A stretch of DNA of 64,000 nucleotides from FEN-1139 sp038207155 (GCA_038207155.1 JBBRAB010000008.1:1-64000), one strand, 5' to 3'. Shown: positions 10,159-19,457, numbered from the stretch's first letter. Program-made: numbers and translations. Notes: a model not told the origin generated them from the sequence alone.

Positions 10159-10656
10159 ATGATGATGCGCAAGTACACAGCCGTTGGTATCGCCCTGTTG
10201 CTCCTCAGCGGCTGCACGCGGAAGGAAGCGCCGAGTAGCGGCGCAGCGGCCAGCGCCGCACCATCAGCGGGAGCGTCGAATGGAGTGGAGGCCAAGCCCG
10301 CCGCGGTGGCGGCTCCAAGTGATCCAGGCGCGGCTGCAGCGAACGCGTTTCCCCTCGCGGGCACCGTGGATACAGGCATGGACACCGGCCGCCTTGAGAC
10401 GCTCTGTCGCGCGGGCTGCGAGCATGTCAAAGCGCTGAACTGCAAGGCCAAGACGGGCTGTGAGACGGCCTGCGTCGAGAGCTTCTCGCTGCCAGTCTGC
10501 GGCAAGGAGTTCGAGGCGTTCCTGCTCTGCAGCGGCAAGCAACCGTTGACGAACTGGGAATGCAACGAAGGCGGCGTCGCTGCGCTCAAAGATGGCCCGT
10601 GTGACGCCGAGCAGGCCGCGATCATCAAGTGCGCCCAAGCCAGCGGCGCGAAATAG
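10159..10656 (+). CDS. Small Cys-rich lipoprotein
   Basis: This 165-residue protein starts at three successive ATG codons; the first, at 10159, has a GGAG site 6 nt upstream. The signal peptide ends LLLLSGC (Cys19). Residues 20-80 are an Ala/Ser/Pro linker. The mature domain (about 80-165) holds ten cysteines, with spacings such as CRAGC, CKAKTGCETAC and CNEGG, suggesting a small disulfide-bonded helical domain outside the cytoplasm. The function is unknown. It is transcribed away from the giant lipoprotein gene, and the 287-bp divergent spacer between them must hold both promoters. The end of the convergent barrel gene lies 25 bp downstream. Confidence 0.85.
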   Translation: MMMRKYTAVGIALLLLSGCTRKEAPSSGAAASAAPSAGASNGVEAKPAAVAAPSDPGAAAANAFPLAGTVDTGMDTGRLETLCRAGCEHVKALNCKAKTGCETACVESFSLPVCGKEFEAFLLCSGKQPLTNWECNEGGVAALKDGPCDAEQAAIIKCAQASGAK

Positions 10657-10681
10657 GCCCGCTTAGCGCGCGCCCCAATGC

Positions 10682-11698
10682 TCAGCGTGCGCGCCCAAGC
10701 AGCTCCACGCCTACGAGCGCGCGCCACTCCGGGGCTCCGAACTCGTGATGCAGACCCTCGCCGAATGCGAGCTTGATTCGCATCACGGCGCCGCGACTCG
10801 TCAGGCGTTCGAGACGTCCCGTCATGAGCGCCTCGACGCCGGTCGTGCGCTTGCCGAGCAGTGAGTTGAAGGCGGTTTGCCCGAACAGCTCCGGTCCCAC
10901 AAACAGCGTCGCGCTCTGGTCGCGCGTGACCGCGAAACGCGGGCCCGCAGCGAGTCCGAACAGCAGCTCGCTGCCCTGGGGGCTGCCCGGCGTGGGCGAC
11001 GCATCGCGCGGACGCCAGTGCAGCCCGAGCAACGAAGCGTAGCTGAAGCGACCCGAGTCACCCGCAAGCAGCAAGCGCGCCACCGCGCGATGCGTGCCAT
11101 CGGTCAGGTACGTGCTTCGCTCGCCCGACGGAATGTAGGCTTGCAGCCCTGCGCCGAGGCGCAACGCGCCGCCAACCTCTCCGAACAGGCGCGCGTCGGC
11201 TCCAAACCGAACGTCGACGTTTTTGTCGGGATCGCGTCCAAGATCGAGTGACGGAGCGACGTAGCTGTAGCCGGCCACGGTCCCGCTGCGCCCGGAGGTG
11301 TACACCGGGTTACCCAGATTCAGGGAGAACCGGTAGCGGTCGAACAACAACGCCAGACCGAGATCAGTTCCGGCTTGCGCATACACGACATCGAGCCGCT
11401 GACCGCTGCTCGCATCCGATACCGTGAGCGGGTTTCTGGCGTAGCTTCCCACCAGCGAAAACGCGAGCCCAAGCTTGCCCTGGAGGTTCAGATCGTCGAG
11501 CACGAACCAGGCCGCGCCCGGCGCCGCCGGACTGAAACGCTCGACAGCAAAGCCCGAGACCGCTTGCTGCGCGGCCGCAGGGGACGTAAACGCCAATGAA
11601 GCGAGCGACAGCGCCAATAGGCTCGCGGACGACGCCAACCGCAGCATGCGGCCGACCCGCGACCGACGAGCGCCCCTTGAGCGACTAGAACTCGGCAT
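10682..11698 (-). CDS. Outer-membrane beta-barrel protein (OmpA N-domain-like)
   Basis: This 338-residue protein starts at the ATG at 11698, which has a GGGAGG site and overlaps the end of the porin gene by 14 bp, implying translational coupling. A signal peptide with a basic N-terminus (MPSSSRSRGARRSRVGRMLR) ends about residue 44 at SPAAAQQ. The mature part starts FAVERFSPAAPGAAWFVLDDLNLQG and alternates amphipathic strands with short turns, ending in an even-numbered barrel pattern. The same opening (QRFDPAAGPRNYFV) occurs in the barrel encoded at 14248-15822, so the two share the myxobacterial OmpA-type barrel fold. No peptidoglycan-binding OmpA domain is attached. It probably acts in the outer membrane; the cargo is unknown. 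Confidence 0.8.
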   Translation of the reverse strand: MPSSSRSRGARRSRVGRMLRLASSASLLALSLASLAFTSPAAAQQAVSGFAVERFSPAAPGAAWFVLDDLNLQGKLGLAFSLVGSYARNPLTVSDASSGQRLDVVYAQAGTDLGLALLFDRYRFSLNLGNPVYTSGRSGTVAGYSYVAPSLDLGRDPDKNVDVRFGADARLFGEVGGALRLGAGLQAYIPSGERSTYLTDGTHRAVARLLLAGDSGRFSYASLLGLHWRPRDASPTPGSPQGSELLFGLAAGPRFAVTRDQSATLFVGPELFGQTAFNSLLGKRTTGVEALMTGRLERLTSRGAVMRIKLAFGEGLHHEFGAPEWRALVGVELLGRAR

Positions 11699-13136
11699 GT
11701 AGCCTCCCACCAAAGATCTCGACGGGTCCGCGATCGGAGTTGAATGCGGGATTGATGAGGTGCTGGTAGTCCAGCGAGACCCAGCTCGGACCAACGAGAT
11801 TCAGGCTGTAAAACACCTCAAAAACCTGCTCGGAGGCCTGATGGATCTTGCCGTCACCGACGAAGCCATCAACGCCACCCATGCCCAGGTACTTGGCGTG
11901 CACGCTGGAGATCCAGTTGGCAGCCGCCCCGACACCGGCGAGATCGCGCGGTCGCTTCCACGGAGTGCCGTTGGCGAGCAGGGTCGCAGCAACGGAGCGA
12001 TCGGTCGGCGTGTACGCGTAGACCTCCGACTGACCATCGGACACCATGCCGCGAAACGAGACGCCAAGGCTTTCGGTCAACCGCTGCTCGATATTGAGAC
12101 CGATGCCGTATTTGGTGTTGGGCCGGCGTGACCAACAGAGATCCGGCGCACCCGCATTCGTCGAGTCGTAGTGATAGCCCGGACAAGCCGCCGCGTTCGC
12201 CCGCGACGGCTCGGCCTGAAATGCCGCAATCGCATCGTCAAAGCGCCCCGTGATGGCGCGGTTGCGGTAGCCGAGCAGGCGCACGGCCCCCGGCTGACCT
12301 AGCAGCTGGTGCTTATGCTCGAGCTCGAGCTGATCGCCAAAATGCTTGTCGAGACGAAAATCCACCGACAGAGCATTCGGGTTCTGCGGCGGAGCCACCC
12401 GACCGAAGCGAATCGCCCAGTCGTCAAGGTACAACTCAGCCACCCCACCGAAGGTGAGGCCTCGCGCGTCAGAGTTGAAGTCGTAGGCGGAGTAGGTTAG
12501 AAACGCCATGTTGAAGAACTGCTGGCGCAGATCTCCAGCGAACTCGTTTTTGTCCAGAAAATCGATGATACTGAACGTTCCCGCGCGCACTACCAAGCGG
12601 CGGCGCTTCACCTTAGAACCAAGCTGCAACGGCTCTGAACTCTTGGTGACGCTCGCGCCACCCAGGTCGAAGTTCTGCTGAAAATAGGTCCGGGCGCGGT
12701 AGACCTGAGGCGTCGGGGTCCCGCCCTTTTGCAGCTCAAAATTCTGGATCGAGCCGCCGATGCCGCGCAGCTGCGAGAGTGGACGCTCGGAGACTACCTC
12801 GGGCACGTAGTAGGCCTCGCCACCCTCCCAGAGCTTCACCCCAAGGTAGAGCGTCGCGCTGCCCGTGAAGCTATGCTCGAAGTCGGGCGAGAGCGACATA
12901 TTGCTCCCGTTCAAGTTCGTGTAGGGCGCTTGAAACGGCGCCTTCAGACTCGAGATCCAGGTGAGCTGACCGTAGGCATTCCAGCTCTCGTCATCCAGAT
13001 TGTGAAGCCCCGCCTTGGTGAGCAGGTTCATCACATCAAACGCGTCCTGCGCGCGCGGCGAAGGCTCCGCCACCTGCGCAAGCGAAGGGCTGGCCGCCAA
13101 GGTTGACGTGAGTAGCAGCAGAGCTAGCAAACGCAT
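11685..13136 (-). CDS. OprB-family carbohydrate-selective porin
   Basis: The 483-residue product starts at the ATG at 13136, giving the signal peptide MRLLALLLLTSTLAASPSLAQ; the open frame continues 38 codons upstream without a better start. The mature protein has strand-rich features of OprB-type porins: an early helical segment (DVMNLLTKAGLHN), ATLYLGVKLWEGGEAYYVPEV, the RARTYFQQNFDLGG segment, repeated G-x-aromatic turns, and a C-terminal strand GGRLHAEF ending in Phe as expected for BAM-dependent insertion. OprB-like porins pass sugars across the outer membrane. Its 3' end overlaps the start of the next barrel gene, so the two form an operon. No sugar transporter or regulator lies nearby to identify the substrate. 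Confidence 0.82.
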   Translation of the reverse strand: MRLLALLLLTSTLAASPSLAQVAEPSPRAQDAFDVMNLLTKAGLHNLDDESWNAYGQLTWISSLKAPFQAPYTNLNGSNMSLSPDFEHSFTGSATLYLGVKLWEGGEAYYVPEVVSERPLSQLRGIGGSIQNFELQKGGTPTPQVYRARTYFQQNFDLGGASVTKSSEPLQLGSKVKRRRLVVRAGTFSIIDFLDKNEFAGDLRQQFFNMAFLTYSAYDFNSDARGLTFGGVAELYLDDWAIRFGRVAPPQNPNALSVDFRLDKHFGDQLELEHKHQLLGQPGAVRLLGYRNRAITGRFDDAIAAFQAEPSRANAAACPGYHYDSTNAGAPDLCWSRRPNTKYGIGLNIEQRLTESLGVSFRGMVSDGQSEVYAYTPTDRSVAATLLANGTPWKRPRDLAGVGAAANWISSVHAKYLGMGGVDGFVGDGKIHQASEQVFEVFYSLNLVGPSWVSLDYQHLINPAFNSDRGPVEIFGGRLHAEF

Positions 13137-13401
13137 GATCCGAGTTGCTTGCAGGCGCTCACGCCGAGAGCGCCTCGCGGCACCGCAAGCCCGACAACGC
13201 GCGACGGGGGCCGCAAACACCGCAGATGACGGTATTCTCATCGAATTCAAGCTACCTGAGCGACGCGAACCAGCGCCCAGCTACCAGAATAACCCGCTCC
13301 GGTCAACCCCGCGGCTGACCCTGCGCGGCCGCGTCACTCACGTCCCTGGCGTCGATGCGCGTTTTCGTCGCCCCGCCTGTGTCGGCCTCGTGACGATCTG
13401 G

Positions 13402-14121
13402 CTAGTGGTGCCCCTCGCCGTGCTCACGCTCCTCGCCGCTCTCACGCTCCTCGCCGTGCAGCATGAGCGTGCGCCCGGGCAGCGAGAGGGTGCGCGCCGG
13501 GGGATTCCACGACGCAAACAACCCACCCGCAAGAGAGACCAGCAGCCCCAACATCACAAGGCCAGCGATGGGGCGCGCGCTCGCAATAGCCCAACTCACC
13601 TCACCGAGCTTGCGACCGGTGAGCATCGTCGTCACGAGTGGCTCGCGATGACGAAAGGAGTGCCAGAGCACACCCGCCAGGTGAACCGCCGTGAGACCTA
13701 GCAAGACGCCCGCGAGCGTGCCGTGCAGCTCGCCGAGTGGCGCTCGCGAAATGATCAGCAGCAAACCAGTGACGCCCAAGCCCGCAATGAGCGCGAAAAA
13801 TCCAAGACTCGCCCAAGCCGTCGCTGGGTTGTGATCCCGTGGAACTGGCGCCTGGCGGTGGCGTGCTTGCTTCAGGTAGTTCAGCAGCGCGGACGGCGCG
13901 AGTGGCAAGGCTGAAAAACGAGCATTGGGCGTGCCGACCACCGCCCAAATCAAGCGGAGCACCAGCGCTCCGAGCGCGAGCAGCCCCAGCAGCATGTGCA
14001 GCGGAAACAGCGCCCCGTCGCGCTCGGCAAGCTGCGCCACGCTCCACGCGCCAAGTGCACCGAACGCCATCCCCCAGTGGAGCACTCGCACCGGATAGTC
14101 CCAGCTTAGGATTCGCTGCAT
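13402..14121 (-). CDS. Cytochrome b561 / hydrogenase cytochrome b-type membrane protein with His-rich tail
   Basis: The 239-residue protein has four to five membrane helices and candidate haem ligands in the expected places: VLHWGMA and PLHMLLG in the first half, GELHGTLAGV and AVHLAGVLWH in the second. The opening WDYPVRVLHW is characteristic of the diheme cytochrome b561 / Ni,Fe-hydrogenase b-type family, which passes electrons between the quinone pool and periplasmic partners. The C-terminus after the last helix is charged and His-rich (HGEERESGEEREHGEGHH), which could bind metal. No hydrogenase, dehydrogenase or c-type cytochrome gene is adjacent, so the redox partner is unknown. It stands alone, with 265 bp separating it from the porin gene downstream. 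Confidence 0.85.
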   Translation of the reverse strand: MQRILSWDYPVRVLHWGMAFGALGAWSVAQLAERDGALFPLHMLLGLLALGALVLRLIWAVVGTPNARFSALPLAPSALLNYLKQARHRQAPVPRDHNPATAWASLGFFALIAGLGVTGLLLIISRAPLGELHGTLAGVLLGLTAVHLAGVLWHSFRHREPLVTTMLTGRKLGEVSWAIASARPIAGLVMLGLLVSLAGGLFASWNPPARTLSLPGRTLMLHGEERESGEEREHGEGHH

Positions 14122-14188
14122 GGTCGGTTTTCCTTGATGTGATGGTGAACCGTTGGGTCTTCAAATACCAGTGAAGGACAAAATGAAC

Positions 14189-14222
14189 ACTGGCAGCGAG
14201 CTCAAGCGAGCTGGCTGCCAGT
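14189..14222 (-). terminator. Hairpin terminator after the TSP3-repeat barrel gene
   Basis: Two 15-base arms (14189-14203 and 14208-14222) match at 14 positions around an AAGC loop. On the minus strand the stem is followed by GTTCATTTTG. It lies 26 bp past the stop codon at 14248 and should end that transcript. Confidence 0.75.
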
Positions 14223-14247
14223 CTGGCGTCAGCGCAAGCGACTGCGC

Positions 14248-15822
14248 TTACTCATCCATGTCCACGACCTTCTTGGCCGGAGCGGCGGGTTTTGGCGCCT
14301 TCTTGGGCTTCTTGGTTGGCTCCTTGGCGTCATCGGGACAGCCGTCGGTGTCCTCAAAGCCATTCTTGGTCTCGGGCTCCTCGGAACACTCGTCAGCGGT
14401 GTCGGGAATGCCGTCGCCGTCATTGTCGGCATCGGGGCACCCGTCCTCGTCCTGGAAGCCGTCAGTATCCTCGGCTTGATCGGGACACTTGTCGCGCGAG
14501 TCGGGCACGCCGTCAGAGTCCTTGTCCGCTTCGTCGGGACAACCGTCCTCGTCCTTGAAGCCATTCTTGGTCTCGGGCTTCATCGGGCAGACGTCGCGCT
14601 CGTCAGGGATGCCGTCCTTGTCGTTGTCGAGATCCGGACAACCATCGTCATCCTTGAAGCCGTCCTTGTCCTCGGCTTGATCCGGACATTGATCGACGGA
14701 GTCTTCGAAGCGATCGTCGTCGTTGTCACGATCGGGACAACCATCGGAGTCCTCGTGACCATCCATGTCCTCGGGCTCGAGCTGACACTGATCGACGTTG
14801 TCGGGGATGCCGTCCTTGTCGCGATCCTTGCCCTCAGCGATGTACACGATTCCGGCAAACCCACGTAGCTTCGGCACGCCGACGCCCTCGATGATGCCGG
14901 TACCGGCGCCCGCCGTAAACGCGAAGGGGAGGCCCATCGGCGTGATCTGGAGTCCGCCGAGTATCTCGAGCGCGTTGGTGCCGTCGGCCTTCGTGCTGAG
15001 GCGACTGGCGCCAATACCCTCAGCGATGATGCGGATGACGGGACCGAGCTGATAGCCCGCGGCAACGGAGTAACGCAGCTCCTTGCCGATCGTGGAGGCG
15101 CCAACATGAGCCGGTTTGCGATAAAAGCCCACCACGTTGCCCGCGATACCAAACGCTCCAAAGTGCAAATCGATGATACCGCGCGCGCCGCCGGTGATCG
15201 AACCATCACCGATGTAGTCGTCTTTGTTCATCGCGTGGCCGAGCGGCGCGCCGACGAACAGTCCTCCACCGAGCACCAGCGGACTGTCGGACTGCCCGAG
15301 GAAGCGATACTTGGCCTCCACCATCGGATCACCGAGGCCGGTGCCCTTGAGGCCTCCGCGCACAGCAGAACCATCGGTGGGATCGATTCCCTGACCCTTG
15401 GTGGAGGTCACGGGCAGAGTTAGACTGAGCTGCAGCCGTGGCATCACGGTGTAGCTGGCAAGCAAGTGCGCCGAGATGAGGTGCTCAACGATCTTGTTGG
15501 TCCCATATCCCTGACAACCCGTTCCGTCAGCGGATGGGGCCTTGCAGTAGTCGTTGGTGAGCGGCTCGCGCGCATAGCTGCCGAACGCTCCAAACGACCA
15601 GGTCTTAGCTCCGTCTTGCCGCGCACCGCGCGTCACGAAGTAGTTGCGCGGTCCCGCGGCGGGATCGAAGCGCTGTGCGGAGAAATCACCGTGGACGAGC
15701 GACTGCGCCAGAGCGGGATTCGCCGCGCCAAACACCGTCAACGCAGTGAGACTCGCGACCCGCAAACTTCGCTTGCCAATCCGGCTCCCAGTAACGCCCA
15801 GTCGCTGATGACGTGATTCCAT
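14248..15822 (-). CDS. Beta-barrel protein with thrombospondin type 3 repeats
   Basis: From the ATG at 15822 (GGGAG just upstream; an ATG at 15840 is the alternative) the product has 524 residues. After a signal peptide (VFGAANPALAQ) comes an OmpA-type barrel of about 290 residues beginning LVHGDFSAQRFDPAAGPRNYF. From about residue 335 seven or so calcium-binding TSP3 repeats follow (DKDGIPDNVDQC, DSDGVPDSRDKC, GDGIPDTADEC), each with Asp ladders and Cys. The protein ends in a Lys/Pro/Ala tail (KKPKKAPKPAAPAKKVVDMDE) rather than the OmpA peptidoglycan-binding domain found in longer relatives. It is probably an outer-membrane protein with a stiff calcium-stabilised periplasmic or surface rod. 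Gene transcription is divergent from the zinc-ribbon kinase. Confidence 0.87.
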   Translation of the reverse strand: MESRHQRLGVTGSRIGKRSLRVASLTALTVFGAANPALAQSLVHGDFSAQRFDPAAGPRNYFVTRGARQDGAKTWSFGAFGSYAREPLTNDYCKAPSADGTGCQGYGTNKIVEHLISAHLLASYTVMPRLQLSLTLPVTSTKGQGIDPTDGSAVRGGLKGTGLGDPMVEAKYRFLGQSDSPLVLGGGLFVGAPLGHAMNKDDYIGDGSITGGARGIIDLHFGAFGIAGNVVGFYRKPAHVGASTIGKELRYSVAAGYQLGPVIRIIAEGIGASRLSTKADGTNALEILGGLQITPMGLPFAFTAGAGTGIIEGVGVPKLRGFAGIVYIAEGKDRDKDGIPDNVDQCQLEPEDMDGHEDSDGCPDRDNDDDRFEDSVDQCPDQAEDKDGFKDDDGCPDLDNDKDGIPDERDVCPMKPETKNGFKDEDGCPDEADKDSDGVPDSRDKCPDQAEDTDGFQDEDGCPDADNDGDGIPDTADECSEEPETKNGFEDTDGCPDDAKEPTKKPKKAPKPAAPAKKVVDMDE

Positions 15823-15985
15823 CCTTCTCCCTGACGGCATGGCGTCGGTGACGCCTAATCCGGTGAGGGTCGCACAGCTGACCCGGAGACGGCAATGGCC
15901 AAGGAGAACTATTACAGCATAAGCGGAATTGGCCTACTATAGGGAAGTTGTTCGAGAATCCCTCCGCCCGCGCTATCGTGGCGCT

Positions 15986-17119
15986 GTGTCCGTCTGCGCA
16001 GGCTGCCAATTACCGGTCGAAGAGACCGACGCGCGCTTTTGCCCACATTGTGGCAGGACGATTGGCATTGGGGCCGAGGTGGTTGAGGGCACGCGGTTAC
16101 GCCTCGGAGCCGGACAGGTCGTGCTCGGCGAGGTGCTCGGGGAGGGCGGCATGGGCGTCGTGCGTCGCGGCATGATGCGTTACTCCGCCGACGGCTCCGG
16201 GCGCGCCAGCACCTCGCACCCCGTGGCCGTCAAGCTCCTTAGCCCGGCTCTGCGCAGCGAGCAGCGAGCTCGTGAGCTGTTTGTGGGCGAGGCCGAGGCG
16301 CTGGCGCGGCTCAGTCATCCGAACATCGTGCACTTTTTCGCGCTGACCGAGTTCGAGGGACAGCTCGCCTTGGTCATGGAGTACGTCCACGGGCGCTCGC
16401 TCTCGACGGTGATCGCCGAACATGTGTCGCGGGCGCGGGTCGGTGGGCTGCCCGCAATGGCGATGTTGCCCTGCTGGCACCTGTTTTCGCAGCTACTTGG
16501 CGCGCTCGCCGCCACTCACGCGCTCTCGATCGTCCACCGCGACGTCAAACCCAGCAACGTCCTGGTGCGACCTGATGGCGTCGTCAAACTCACGGATTAC
16601 GGTATCGCGCGCATGCCAAGCAGCGCTCCGCAGTCCGCCAATGACATGGCGCCCGGCACCGGCGCGTATATGTCGCCCGAGCAGGTCACTGGGAATCGAC
16701 TCGACGCCAGGAGCGACCTTTACGCGGCTGCGATCGTGCTGTTCGAAATGCTCACCGGGCGAACCCCCTTTGACAATCCCTCGCGCAGTGAAATTGCTGT
16801 GCGCGCAGCCCAGCTTCAGGAGACCGCTCCTCCGGTGACGCAGCTCGTGCCGCAGGCCCCCGCGGTGCTCGACGTGCTGCTCGCGCGCGCTCTTGCCAAG
16901 GATCCGTGGCACCGCTTTGGCTCGGCGCTGGAGCTCGGCGAGGCGCTTCGCGATGCGCTCGGACTCCCCGACACGGCGGGCTGGACGGCCCAGCGCTTGC
17001 TCGCCGAAAACGCTGCGGCGATCTCTCGCTTGGTACCTGAGGCCGGTCCGGCTCCGGCCCCTGGCGAGGCCGATCGACTGCGCACTGCGGTCATGAGCGC
17101 CTACCGCTCGTCAACCTAA
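15986..17119 (+). CDS. Ser/Thr protein kinase with N-terminal zinc ribbon
   Basis: The start is uncertain: GTG at 15986 places a zinc ribbon at the very N-terminus (Cys4, Cys7, Cys19, Cys22; CAGC...CPHCG); a TTG at 15929 would add 19 residues. From 15986 the product has 377 residues. The kinase domain follows with GEGGMGVVRRG as glycine loop, AVKLL, IVHRDVKPSNVLV as catalytic loop, TDYGIAR in place of DFG, and GAYMSPEQ. DYG still supplies the metal-binding Asp, so it should be active. No transmembrane segment is seen, so it is cytoplasmic. The zinc ribbon probably mediates protein or nucleic-acid contacts. It belongs to the large eukaryote-like kinase set of myxobacteria; the target is unknown. 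Confidence 0.87.
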   Translation: MSVCAGCQLPVEETDARFCPHCGRTIGIGAEVVEGTRLRLGAGQVVLGEVLGEGGMGVVRRGMMRYSADGSGRASTSHPVAVKLLSPALRSEQRARELFVGEAEALARLSHPNIVHFFALTEFEGQLALVMEYVHGRSLSTVIAEHVSRARVGGLPAMAMLPCWHLFSQLLGALAATHALSIVHRDVKPSNVLVRPDGVVKLTDYGIARMPSSAPQSANDMAPGTGAYMSPEQVTGNRLDARSDLYAAAIVLFEMLTGRTPFDNPSRSEIAVRAAQLQETAPPVTQLVPQAPAVLDVLLARALAKDPWHRFGSALELGEALRDALGLPDTAGWTAQRLLAENAAAISRLVPEAGPAPAPGEADRLRTAVMSAYRSST

Positions 17120-17133
17120 CGCCGCGTTCCCGG

Positions 17134-17155
17134 GGGCAAAGTCGCTGATTTGCCC
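17134..17155 (+). terminator. Short hairpin after the zinc-ribbon kinase gene
   Basis: Perfect 7-bp arms GGGCAAA and TTTGCCC (17134-17140, 17149-17155) flank an 8-base loop, 15 bp after the kinase stop. There is no T-tract, so termination would be weak. Confidence 0.4.
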
Positions 17156-17228
17156 GCCCCACCTTGACGCTCTAAGGGCCCCCGTGCGAAACCCTCGCCG
17201 CCTCGTCCTTTCTCGTCGGATTGTCGCC

Positions 17229-19451
17229 ATGCCGAAAGCTTCTCTCCTCGCGCTCATCGCTGCGGGCGTGGTGTCAGCCACCACAGCCCCTTCCTACGGG
17301 CAAGCTGCGCCGCCCAAGCCGCCGACGGAGGTCAAGCCCGCCGCGTCCGCCGCACCGACTGCGCCTCCCGCAGCGTCCGCGCCCGCGGCGCCGGCGCCTG
17401 CTCCCGCGGCGTCCGCGGGGGCTCCGGCTGCCGCCGAACCACGTCCCGCTGAGCCTGATGGCGCTAGCGCTGGTCAAGAGCCCGCGGCTGGCGGCGAGTT
17501 TGCCGAGGACCCGCGTGGGCAGGCCGCTCCCGTGGCTCCGACTGGCCCAGCGCCGACCAGTCTCTCGCTGCTCGGCGACACGGGTCCGCGCGCAGAAACA
17601 GCCGGCGCCGCGCTGCCCAAGTCAAGCGATCCCAACGCCCAGGGCGAAGGAGATCAGGTCTACGCCGAAGACTGGTGGTCACATGCCCGCCCGATCCTCG
17701 AGCTCCACGGTAGTTTTCGCACGCGCGCCGAGCTCTTTCACAACTTCTCGCTCGGGCGCGTCAACCCCCCGAGTGAATCCCTGTGGACCATGCCTGCGGA
17801 CAATCGCTACCGCGGTGCCGAGGGAACTTGGGGCCCGTCGGTGTGCACGACTGGCAGCTCGAATGCTGCAGCGGACGTCAAAGGCGGATGCCAAAACAAG
17901 ACGCAATCGTCGGCCAATCTGCGCTTTCGCCTGAACCCGGAGATCCACGTCTCAGACAATCTGCGCATCCTGTCGCAGATTGATTTGCTGGATAACCTGG
18001 TGCTGGGCTCGACGCCGGAAGGCTACGCCAATCAGCCCTCGTCGACGGAGGGTTACGCGGTCGTGCAGCGCAATGGCTACGCGCCGCTCAGCTTCTTTGA
18101 CTCGACGCAGGAGCCGCCGAGTGCTGGCGTCAACGGCTGGAAAGACAGCATCCGCGTCAAGCGCGCTTGGGCGGAATACTCGACGCCCGTCGGTCAGCTG
18201 CGCTTCGGACGCATGCCCGATCACTTCGGTCTCGGGATGTATCACAACTCCGGAAACGGCTACGATCACAACTACCAGTCCACGGTCGACCGGATCATGT
18301 TCATGACAAACGTGCGTCCGCTCGATTTGTACATCGGGGGTAGCTGGGATTTCCCGAGTGAAGGTCGCACGAGTGAGACCGCGCTTACGGGCGGCGGTCA
18401 AGCGCACGACACCGCGCAGCTCGATGACGTCAAGCAGTACTCACTCATCATCCTGCGGCAGAAAGCGCCGCAGATGCAGCGCCTGAGCCTCTCGCGTGGC
18501 GAAGTAGTGGTCAACGGTGGCGCCTACGTGAAGTACCGCTCGCAGGTGATCGCCAACGACATGTCGGGCCCCTGTGCGGCCACTCCGGACGTGCCCGGTG
18601 CAGCCGGCTTGAGCTGCGCGCCCGGCACCTCGAGCGCGGGCTACGTGCGGCGGGATGCCTGGGCCGTGACCCCGGATCTCTGGCTACAGGTGCTCTACAA
18701 GAAGTTCCGCTTCGAGGCGGAGGGCGTGACGGTCCAGGGCAAGATGGCAAACTCGCTTGCCACCGGCTACGACTACTCGACCGCGCCCGGCGCGGCGGGT
18801 TGGCGCCTCAGCGCCTGGGGCGTGGCGACTCAGCTCGAGCAAAAGCTGCTCGAGGATCGACTCGACCTCGGCTTCGGCTTTGGCTGGGCCTCAGGGGATC
18901 CGGACGCCGACAAGACTGGTGGCGCCTCGACGCAGCTTGAGCGCGGGGATCTCGGACTCACGCCGGGCAGCAATGGTCTGCAGACGCAGAAGGGCGCCCA
19001 CACCTTCTCAACCTTCCGGTTCAACCCGTCGTATCAGGTCGATCTCATCCTGCACCGCAACCTGCTGACGCGGGTCCAGGGCACCTACTACTTCCGCCCG
19101 AGCATCGGCTACGACTTCCTTCGCAAGAACAACGGGCAGCGTCTCGGTGGCAATTTCGCTGCCATCTGGACTCGCGCGAGCCAGTTCGTTCAGGCGCCCG
19201 GGCATGCACGCGATCTCGGTGTGGAGCTCAACGCCACCGTGTACTTCCAGTCCAAGGACGGCGTGCTGAACGATCGCCTCGGAACGATGGGCGGCTTTTA
19301 CACGATGGCCCAGTACGGCCTGCTCTTCCCAATGGAAGGCCTGGGCTACCCCGCCGCCGTCGACACCCAGCTCCACAATCAGATGGGCAGCGGAGCAACG
19401 GATCTGTCCACCGCACAGGTCGTGCGTTGGTACATGGGCGTGTTCTTCTGA
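17229..19451 (+). CDS. Large myxobacterial outer-membrane protein (TIGR04551-like)
   Basis: From the ATG at 17229 the product has 740 residues; an in-frame GTG at 17184 would lengthen the basic N-region of the signal peptide by 15 residues. The signal peptide (SLLALIAAGVVSATTAPSYGQ) is followed by about 90 residues rich in Ala and Pro, a flexible tether. From about residue 140 to the end are amphipathic strands of a large barrel: HGSFRTRAELFHNF, ANLRFRLNPEIHVSDNLRI, KRAWAEYSTPVGQLRFGRMPDHFG, and a last strand VVRWYMGVFF with terminal Phe. I associate this architecture, from memory, with the myxobacterial family TIGR04551. The role is unknown; porin-like transport is plausible. A strong hairpin follows the stop. 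Confidence 0.8.
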   Translation: MPKASLLALIAAGVVSATTAPSYGQAAPPKPPTEVKPAASAAPTAPPAASAPAAPAPAPAASAGAPAAAEPRPAEPDGASAGQEPAAGGEFAEDPRGQAAPVAPTGPAPTSLSLLGDTGPRAETAGAALPKSSDPNAQGEGDQVYAEDWWSHARPILELHGSFRTRAELFHNFSLGRVNPPSESLWTMPADNRYRGAEGTWGPSVCTTGSSNAAADVKGGCQNKTQSSANLRFRLNPEIHVSDNLRILSQIDLLDNLVLGSTPEGYANQPSSTEGYAVVQRNGYAPLSFFDSTQEPPSAGVNGWKDSIRVKRAWAEYSTPVGQLRFGRMPDHFGLGMYHNSGNGYDHNYQSTVDRIMFMTNVRPLDLYIGGSWDFPSEGRTSETALTGGGQAHDTAQLDDVKQYSLIILRQKAPQMQRLSLSRGEVVVNGGAYVKYRSQVIANDMSGPCAATPDVPGAAGLSCAPGTSSAGYVRRDAWAVTPDLWLQVLYKKFRFEAEGVTVQGKMANSLATGYDYSTAPGAAGWRLSAWGVATQLEQKLLEDRLDLGFGFGWASGDPDADKTGGASTQLERGDLGLTPGSNGLQTQKGAHTFSTFRFNPSYQVDLILHRNLLTRVQGTYYFRPSIGYDFLRKNNGQRLGGNFAAIWTRASQFVQAPGHARDLGVELNATVYFQSKDGVLNDRLGTMGGFYTMAQYGLLFPMEGLGYPAAVDTQLHNQMGSGATDLSTAQVVRWYMGVFF

Positions 19452-19457
19452 GACCCC

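Noticed and set aside
11685..14121. Porin and b561 genes as one operon
   Set aside because: A 265-bp gap separates the b561 end from the porin start and nothing links their functions.
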